Positions 27,571 through 37,900 of a DNA stretch of 64,000 nt are shown piece after piece. A program made the translations under genes and the position numbers. Location of the stretch: the NCBI RefSeq assembly GCF_010015445.1, contig NC_053112.1, positions 7,396,903 through 7,460,902 of the forward strand, read 5' to 3'. Origin of the DNA: Perca fluviatilis. Its lineage: Eukaryota; Chordata; Actinopteri; Perciformes; Percidae. Each line of letters opens with the position of its first letter. The stretch's first letter is position 1. The notes beneath the pieces were generated by a model. The model saw only the letters and a program-made list of their open reading frames with translations. It did no database searches and was not told the DNA's origin.

Positions 27571-30500
27571 AACTGTAACAAAGCATTAGATGGGAACCCA
27601 GGCTACTTTTACCTCCACTGGGTCGTTTGATGGTCGTATTACTGTACAGAGTGATTTTCCACGTTTGTCGACTTTTTCTGAGCCTTGTGAAGTTTTAGTG
27701 TTTTTTTCACAAATTTTTAAACCTTTTTTTTTTTACATTTGCCACTTTTGTCACTTTCTTTTAACATTTGTGTCACTTTTTTCTTACATTGTTGTCATTT
27801 TCTTTGACGTTTGTCACTTTTTCTGAGCCTTGTGAAGTTTTTTTTTTTTCATAAATTTGTAAAGCTTTTTTTCCACATTTGTCACTTTTTTGACTTTTTT
27901 GACATTTTTGACATTTTTGTCACTTTTTTTAACATTTTTGTCACTTTCTGTGACATTTGTCACTTTTTCTGAGCCTTGTGACGTTTTTGTGAGTTTAAAA
28001 AAAAAAGAAAATTAAAGCTTTTTTTACATTTGTCACTTTTTTTAACGTTCTTTTATCAATTTTTTTTTTCAAATGCTATAAAATTGACTAAAACACAAAT
28101 TCAATGAAAGTAGTGAACTGATTATCTATTTAAGACCTTTCTGTTTACCAGAAATGGCTATGAAGTAGCTAGCGCTAAACATACCAGACTCCATTTCAAA
28201 AACAGTACTTTTAGCCAGTATAGAGAACACATATATTTCATGTGTGTGTCCACCTTTATATTTGTCCTTATGTATGCAATTTCTCCCCTTTTATATGTTC
28301 TATATGGGATTATTAAAAAGTGTAAAGTTCATGGTAAATAAACAGATATAAGACCAAAAGTCTAAAAGTCCTACTAGTGTCTCTCAGACTGCTCAGTGAT
28401 CTAGATTGACTAATAGTACTGTTATCTTGTCATGTGTGTGTGTGTGAACCCCCCGCAGGCTTCAGACCCTGACGTGGGCGAGGGGGGTCAGCTGGTCTAC
28501 AGCCTGTCGGCCGACAGCGGTTACTTTGACGTGGAGCCGTCCTCCGGTCTGCTGTACGTGGTGTCGGCGCTGGCTCTGGCTGATCAGACGGCTGCGGTGG
28601 AGGTGAAGGCCACGGACCCCCGAGGGCTTCAGGCTACGACCAGGGTGGAGGTGGGTGTGGAGGACTGGGTGGAGCGGTTCACACAGCGGGAGAAAATGTA
28701 TCGGCATCTTTTAGAAACATCTCAAATGTCCCTTTTTAAACAAGACAAAAATGCAACACCCTCCTTCAGATATCTCAAACTAATAGAACAGTTTTCAGGA
28801 TCAGAACAAGGGGCCTTGTTAACGACTGCAAAGGGGAAGAAACCTTGGTAAAATATGTTTTATTAAAAGGTCCAGTGTGTGGGAATTTCTCCCATCTAGC
28901 GTTGAGATCACACATCGCAATCAACTCTCTGGCACCACGCAGTTCAAAGTAGGTACTACAGCTACGGTAGCCTTCACGCGTCAAAAAGCTGCTCTCTTGC
29001 TCTTTTCAATCTCCTTTTTCTTTTTCTGGGCGAAGAAGAAGACTCCGGGGGTCTCATTTATAAACGTGGCGTACGCAAAAAACGGGGCTGAAAATGTGCG
29101 TACGCCACTTCCCACGCAAAGGTTGTGATTTGTAAAATACAAACCTGACGGGAGAATGTGCGGTCTGACCCGTGCGTACGCACATTTTGGACACAAATGG
29201 GAATTGGCGACGCAGATGGTGAGGTGGTGAACTGAAGTCAGACTGCAGAGAGTAAACGTGGGAATAACGATTACTGGTAATATTTTCAAGTATTGATGCC
29301 TCACGCACATTTTTTTACTCCATATCGTCCACGTTACCATGAAAATGAAATACAGCAGTGTTATTTTCGCTTGTACTGAGTGATAATTGTTCCATAAACT
29401 TGTAAAATCCAACTCAAATCTTTAATAAAAATGTGTTGTTAATATTTAATCGGCGCTGTCTCGCCGTCACATTGTCCGCTACGTAGCGCAGGAGGAGGAG
29501 ATGGCCTGACTCCATGGAATACAGGATAGCATCACATACCCTAGCATTAGATAACTGCAAAACACAGTGTAAATAACTAAATATCTGTCTTTAAAACTGT
29601 GCATAGATCATCAAATGTCAAAGTCTGGAAATACAGCGGTTACCCTTAATGTCCTCGTTATTGGTCTTAACTTTAATACTGTTCATAACAAAACCTGCAT
29701 GAAGAAAAGTGTGTTTGCCTATTACACTTTCTTCTTCAAATTGTATCTCGGGGTGGGGGATACCACTAGTTGATGCTGTGATTTTAGCAAAGTTTTAACA
29801 ATCACAAATTGTTGTAAACATATAAATACTGCGGTGACCCCCCTGTGCGTAATGCTGCATGATGGCACTACTGGCCCTGCAGGAGGACTAACCACTCATT
29901 GGAAGAATCAGGAGAGAAAGAGACTTCAGGGACCATGACGATGACTGGCTCATATGCTGATTTAAATTCCCTAATATAGCTGTAATAGTAATATAGCTGC
30001 GCTCTTGGATCTATGTACTGAAGTGGGTCCAGTAGAGAGGGCAACGCACCGGAACTGTGCCATCCCGGTCCAAATACAGGTCCTCGCCACTCTGGGGGCA
30101 ACCGGCTGTTCATGAGGGAAATGTTAGACAGCATCAAGTGTTTAAAAAAAATATTACATATAATCTTCAACTTTATTACTAAGGCTTGTTAGGATATACA
30201 ATAATATATAGTTCTGTTAAATCTTATGATATAGGTCTGGTATATCAAAGCTGTGCCGTAATGCCTGCCGTTTTGGACGGTATTATTATTATTATTATTT
30301 TTTTTTTTTTTTGAATTTTGAGTTTAACAAGTACAACAACAACAAAAAAGGTATATATACACTTTACACATATATATACACACAAAAACATACAACAGAA
30401 AAATCCCACCCAAAGCGAACAACAGATGCTGCATTGTCTTATAACTGAGATCAAAGAAGTATGAAAGAGAAGAGAAGAAAAAAAATAAAAAATAAAATAA

Positions 30501-31890
30501 AAAATAAATAAATAAAAAACAACCAGTACTGTACAAGAGGTAAATAACTGAGTAAATACAGATTAAACCAGACACAGTGAGGTCAGAGTCTCTCCAGGAA
30601 GGAATGCAATGGTCTCCAAAGTCTCCAAAATCTGTCAGGGTTATGATTGAGGTCATAAGTTAGTTTCTCTAAAGGGAGAAGAGACGATATCTGTGACAAC
30701 CACATACCGACCGTTGGAACTTGTGGGGCGGACCCTGGACGGTATTATTAATACATGTAGTTATAGATCAGGGTTCCCTACACTGTACGACAACAGGCCG
30801 AATTTATAATTCAATTTGCAGCAATTCCCGAGCGTCTGAGAAGTTTTAGCTTCCCCGCCAGTCGTCGTGATTCGGCATGATTCGGTGTAACGAAAGAACA
30901 ACTGCTGGGTCATTAACATACTGATCAGCATTCACAAGGTGCTTTGCATCGACTATTTATGGTCAAAAATGGGCATGTACAGGGCGGGATAGATTTATAA
31001 AGGGAACATTGCTTGTAGGTTTTGCCGTATGCCATTTTGGGCTTTTGGGCATATGTACTTTTAGTAAGGATCCTACGCACAGTTTTATAAATGAGACCCC
31101 TGTTCCTGAAATCTGGATTTTGAATACCTGTGGTCCTCCACGTTTCCTTCTTCAAAACTTGCCGGGGCCGGGAAGCTATGATACCCGTTAGCACAGGGCT
31201 GTCAAACTCAACTTCCCAGAGGGCCACACTGGAAAATAAGAATTACATCAAGGGCCAGGCATATTGATAGGCTTTTATTTAATCGAAAAAGTAAAATATA
31301 TTTGACTGTATTATTGCATGTGTCATATAGTCTTCTCACTCACAGTTTGGTCGACATAAAGTCCTGAAGAAGTCAGGAGAAAGATCCTCGGCCATCATAG
31401 AAAAGAAGCGCCCAAAAACTTTGGAAAAAGTGGCAAAAACTAGGTGGGCCAAAATGTATTGTGAACCCAAATTGATATGCGGGCCGGATCATAATCTGCG
31501 AGGAGTCGGATTTGGCCCGCGGGCCTTGAGTTTGACACATGCATTAGCAGCATTAGCAGCAGCTGTGAGTTTCCGGTTTCCTGTATGTCCCTTACCGGCT
31601 ACCGTATTTCAAGATGGAGCATGAATATGGAGCGTCTACCCCAGTTCATGTGAATGCAAATGTCAAATTTCAAGCCAAAAGGAATACTTGGAATTGATGG
31701 TGGAGGTAAATATTCATGAAAAAGGACAAGTTGGTGAACGGGCAACACAGATTTTGATAGTGAACAACTAAACACGTTTTAAAACACTTTTTTTTTTTTT
31801 TTTTTTTGGGGAAAAAAAAAAAAAAAAAACCCCCCCCCCTTTCCCAAAAAAACTTTTTTTTCCTAATAATTTCTTTCCACTCAAAAAGGA

Positions 31891-31924
<34 letters not shown>

Positions 31925-34900
31925 GAAAAAAAAAAAAAAAAAACCCCCCCCCCCCCCAAAAAACACCCTCTTCTCTAAACCTCCGCAGCCAAAAGGAAGC
32001 TGTAAAAACTGGAACTTAAAAACTGGATGTTAAAGTCCTTTCATCAACGGTGTTAAAGTGATACGCCACCGTCTGTTGAAATAGTTCTTCGGCGGTTTTC
32101 TCTGCTGTAGACTTATAGGTGGGCCAACGCATTTTTTTTGTCTCAGTGTTAGTTTTTGTTTTTTTTTTTTTTTTTTTGGCTCATTTTTTTTTTTTTTTTT
32201 TTTTTTGTTGGCTCAGTTTTTTTTTTTTTTTTTTTACTCACAACATGCTAACCGGCAACATAGGATTCCATTCACTATGCTAAGCTAACTAGCGGTGGCG
32301 CTGCGTTGGCCCACCTATCTACAGACCGTGATGAGCCCTATTTCAACAAATGGTGGCGTATCCCTTTAAATTTATTAGAACATTCTTCCTGCTTCCTGTA
32401 TATTCTCTGCTGCTCACCATGCCCGGCCATTTCCATATTCTCAGGTCTGGATATCGTCGCTGGCGTGTAAAAACCTTGTATGTCCAAAACTGTTGTTTTT
32501 CAGAAAATGGAAAAAAAAAGGCCAACTTAAAAACATTTTATTGTGCTATATACAGTACAGGCCAAAAGTTATGGACACACTTTCTCATTTAATGCGTTTC
32601 CTTTTATTTTTTTATGACTATTTACATTTTAGATTCTCACTGAAGGCATCAAAACTATGAATGAACACATATGGAATTATGTACTTAACAAAAAAGTGAG
32701 AAATAACTGAAAACATGTCTTATATTTTAGATTCTTCAAAGTAGCCACCCTTTGCTGTTTTTATTAATAAGGGAAAACTTCCACTAATGAACCCTGACAA
32801 AGCACACCTGTGAAGGTAAAACCATTTCAGGTGACTACCTCATGAAGCTCATTGAGAGAACACCAAGGGTTTGCAGAGTTATCAAAAAAAGCAAAGGGTG
32901 GCTACTTTGAAGAATCTAAATTTTTATGTTATTTCAACCTTTTGTTAAGCTTACATAATTCAATATGTGTTCATTCAAAAAAAAAAAAAAAAAAAAAAAA
33001 AAATAAAAATTTTGTCCCAAATTTTGCTTGTACTGTACCTAAGACAAAGTCAGATGAAATCACCTCGTCACTTTTTGAATATTCGTAAAAACCCACAGAC
33101 AGACTTAAAGGTTGACCAATAGCACCGATTTATGAAAAAACATGAGACAGACTATGTGATTTGTATTTATTGAAAGAAAACATGTTCTGCCTCCAGGTGG
33201 AAGTGCACGGAAGCGCGAGCAGCGGCGACGTGGCGGTCATCTCCCTCAACCAGCCTGCTAACGTGGTGGAGAAGAAAGTCCCGGAGCTGGAGAAGTGAGA
33301 CGAGAAGTTAAAGTCAGCCTTTACCCTCCTGTTGTCCTCGGCTCACATTTGACCCGTTTTCAAAGTTTCTGCATCGGAAATTTGGGTTTCTTTTAACCAC
33401 ATTGCCCGAAAGTAACACAGATAGTTCCATTAAACGCAAGTAACAAGTAAAAGTAAGGACCAGTTCAATACTGTCGCTGACTTTTGGGTGTTTCAGTCCA
33501 TTTGTGACTAAACTTTGACAGTCTGTGATTATCCATAAACATCCCCTGAGCTTAACTACCAGTCATAATAATGTAGAGCCTACTTTCTGCATTTTTTTAA
33601 CTCGAAAATTAGATACAATTTCATAAGGGATACATGAGGTTTATTGACTATAAAATCCAAAAATAATGGTAACAAGTTGGTGTAAGTGTATACTGGTGGT
33701 AGCGCAGAAAACGTTGAAAAATGCTACAAAAACGTGTTAAAAAAATGTGATAATTTTGACACGGGAGGACAACACAAGGTTGTTATAATTTATATATAAA
33801 AGGTAATACATAATGTTGAACTGAATGAGGCGCACCCTCACATGGCATGACGTAGTTTTAATATTCCTACAGATTCTGTCCCAGTCCTCATCATCCAATC
33901 TAATACTCAGATCCCTGTCCCGTGTCTTTTTAAAGGGGCTTACCAGGTTCCACCCCCCCCCCCCCAGGTTCTGCATAAGCACAGAATAATACCCAGAAGC
34001 CTCATGACCTTTTCCATAATTCAACAACACCTTATCTAAACATTCTGGTGCTTTCAGGGCTGAAAAACTGAATCCATAAATCCCCACTAACAGATGGCGA
34101 AGTTACAAATATCAAAAAATAAAAAATGGAGACCTAAGGGACTCCAGATTGCTGTACCGCGTCCTCCAAGGATTTCAATACACCACCCGAGTGTACAAGA
34201 GTTTATCTCATGATTGAGATTGTTTTTCCTTCTGGTTTTTATTGTTACGATATATATCTATATTTCTATTTGTTTCCTGTCAGGTCTTTGGGTGCAGCTC
34301 TGGGCTGGACTGTGATCATCATGGAGGTGTCGAGCGCTAACGGAGGATCGCCAGAGTCCAGGACTCGGAGAGCCGCCGTGAAGACTCTGGTCAGCTTCAT
34401 CAGTCTGGACGGACAAGACGTCGTTTCTGCTGAAGAAGTCACAAAGTGAGTTTGAACAAACTACTCTTTTTAATAAAAAAAAAAGAATACATATAAAGTG
34501 GGGATTTCAAAATAAAGGCGCATCTTTAAAATGACGATATGTATCAATAGTTCACCTTGTATCAATAATATTGGATCATTGAGGTTTGAATCCATATATC
34601 GATACACGGCGGGGACACATAGACTGTATAATATTAATGGACAACGCATCCGGTTCGGCAAAGTGCTGCAAACGCATGAGTGCCTTAAACCTGCATCCTA
34701 TCCAGTCCCTCCAGAAAAACGCAATTATGCGATCGCATAATTCATAATTAGCATTTTTTCAAATATGCCGCACTTTCGCCGCATAAATTGCCGATTTCCA
34801 CACAAACTATGCGGTGCTTGCATGATTTCATAATCCCGTGTTTTCGTTGCAAAAAAGTCACATAATATATCTTAGCAGAAAGTTGAAAAATGTTGCGTTT

Positions 34901-37900
34901 ACTTCGCGACATTTACCCCTATTACTCTATGGGAAAAGGAGTGTTTTTTTTTTTGTTTTTTTTTGGGGGGGGGGGTGAAAAGAAGGGGTTTTTTGGGGTG
35001 ACTTTTTTTTCCTCTTTTTCATCAAACCGCAGTTTTTGCAAGTTCCTGCAATTTCATCGCATAAAATTGCATAAATATTCCGCATATTCCATCACACTTT
35101 TTAAGAAAACAAGCCACATAATCAAGGATTTTTGCCCGCAACAATCACAAAAATAAATTCTGGAAGGACTGAAGTCTATCTGAAGTCCAGCAGGGGGCGA
35201 CACGTGCGGTTGCAAAAGGAGTTCGGTTTCTGTAGAGGTCTATGAGAAAGTGACCCACTTCTCACTTGATTTATGACCTCAGTAAACATTTTCATAATGT
35301 CTTTATGGTCTCAATCGCTAGTTTTAAGTCTTCTGCAACACAGAATGATGTTCATTTGTTGAATAATTGTCTCGTTGATTTTAAAATCGGCGATAAAGCA
35401 GGGGGTGTTTTAGGGCGTGGCTATGATGTGATTGCCAGTGAAAGTGTGTAACGTCACGTAGAGTGTATGGCTCCTCCCTCACTCCTCCCTCTCGTCTAAA
35501 ATAATCATATCCTAAACCAGGATGGCTGCGCCCGTAACGGCAAACTCAACGACTCATAGCAGATCTCCACAAACCAATGGGTGACGTCACACACGCTCGG
35601 TCCAGTAATATTAACAGTCTATGGTTGAACACCTCTGTTGTGTGCACAAGCGCTCTGCCTTGAGTTTATATACACGCCACTGCTGATTGGGTGTCGCCTG
35701 TGAGACAGCCAATAAACGAGAGACACCCCCACAAATATCAAAACATATCTCAAAGCAGTTTCACACCGTTCAGAGGAAACACGGAAACCGTAGCAACACG
35801 ACAAAAATTGTGGCCAATCGCGTTGGAGCTGTAACTCTCTGTCTGTCATCAGGAAACTGCAGAGCCAATCAGCTGCTGTGAGGGCGGAGCTGGTCAAAGT
35901 GTTCGGGGAGAGTCTTCATTTTGACGTGGAGGCGAAGCCTCAGAGCCCCGCCTCCAACCAGGCGGCTGTCATCGCTCTGGCAACCATGTTGGCCCTGAGC
36001 ATGCTGGGATTGATCGTCGCGGTCGCCTTGATCATCAGGTGAGACTGGAAACTGTCATGTGCTTCAGACTGGTTACGTTACATAAGAATCAACTTCATAT
36101 TTATCATATGTCAGTATTGTGTTTACAGATCGTCTCAGAATCTCAGAAGTTGGAAAATTTTGAGATTCAAATCTAAATTTTAAGATCAGATTTCTGAATG
36201 AATGTCCATCGTTGTGTTTAAAGACTCTCTTATGCCCATCATTAGCACTAGATCTTCACTTTCTGCCTCATTTGATAAAGTCACCGTGTGTTCAATAAGG
36301 AAATCTTAACTGTAATGTTCCCTGGGGTGGAAAAACATCTTTTCATTTTTAAAAACAACTTCCTGTTTCACTGAACAAAGAAAAGGTTTTTAGACGATGC
36401 TGCTGAGATTTTCCTTAGATTTCTGAATTTTTCTTACCGTTATTAAATACATTTAAGGGCTCATTTTATGCTTTTTGGCTTTTCCCCTTTTCTTTGCGTT
36501 ATATAGGTTATAATGCTCGCCTAGCTGCTAGCGTGGCACGCCCTCATACTCTGCTTCTGACTGGCTAGTAGTCCTTACCTAGGTACTGTCAGGGCACGCC
36601 CTCATTCTCTGTTTCTGACTGGCTAGTAGTCCTTACCTAGGTACTGTCAGGGCACGCCCTCATTCTCTGTTTCTGACTGGCTAGTAGTCCTTACCTAGCT
36701 ACTGAGCATGTGCGACTCCCAACAAAGATGGAACAGAAGTGCGATGTCTCACTCTGTAGCTAAAACAGAGAGCTCAACACACAGGGTGAAAAGAGGAGCT
36801 GCAGCAATGTGCAGTACAACAAAAATATGGTGTTTTTTGAAAATTAAACCATGTAAACCTATTCTGGTACAACTAAATACAATTATGAACCTGAAAATGA
36901 GCAGAATATGAGCACTTTAAAGACGTTAACTTAGAGAGAAGTCTACATTCTGTAAAAAAATGCACACATACGCATTGTGCTCTATAAAATAATAAAGTGG
37001 AAATAGTTTTAGACACGTTTGGAATATTTTTATTCTTAAATATCAGCATCCCAACGCGTGACTCCTCCCAGGATTTCGGTCAGTGTCCGTCAGACTTCAA
37101 CATGTCAATGTGTGTGTGTGTACTCTCTCAGGTTCAAGAGGACGCAGAAACACCAGGAGGATTCTGACAAGGAGAGTTTGGACATCGTCCGTAAAGCTGA
37201 AGGTTACACGTAAGTCCTCCGAACGTTCAAACGTCTTCACAGTTCTCCATCTGACGCCTGCTTTTAATATGAATCCCTCCGGTTTGTTCCAGGAACTGGT
37301 CAGAGGAGAGTCCTGAAACATCTGAACAGGTAAAAGAGAAGAAAAAAAAAAAAGAGCAAATTTAAAGTCTCACGATGACCTATTATAACAAGCTGACAAT
37401 CAGTCCTGTGAGAACCACGTATCTCTCAAAAGTTTTTAAACTTTTAATGGTGTCAGCTTTGGGACGATGCATTTCATCAGCTGATCCAAGAAGCTTTTTA
37501 AAGACTTTATTGAGTTTAAGAAGGATTAGTTTCTAAACACAAAGGAACATCCTTCAGTTCATCACAAACATTCAACATCTGGAGATACGTGGTTTTCACT
37601 GGACAGGAAGGGGATGAAAAACTGTCATCTGAAAAATAACTACAGCTGTCCGACAAAAGTAGTGGAGTACAAATTACAATATTTACTTCTGAGATGTAGC
37701 GGATAGGCCCGCAATTAATTTATTGAAAGCATTTGACATCGACATGTTTTAATTATGTAAAGACATGATCAAGGAGTTCAGATGGAGCCCGTATCAGGGC
37801 CATACTTAGTCCAGATAGAGCCCGTATCAGGGCCATATTTAGCTCAGATAGAGCCTGTATCAGGGCCATATTTTGTTCAGATAGAGCCTGTATCAGGGCC

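Noticed and set aside
30289..34190. The two L1-like pieces as one interrupted element
   Set aside because: A cadherin coding exon (33197-33294) lies between them and the downstream piece has its own 14-bp target duplication, so they are separate insertions.
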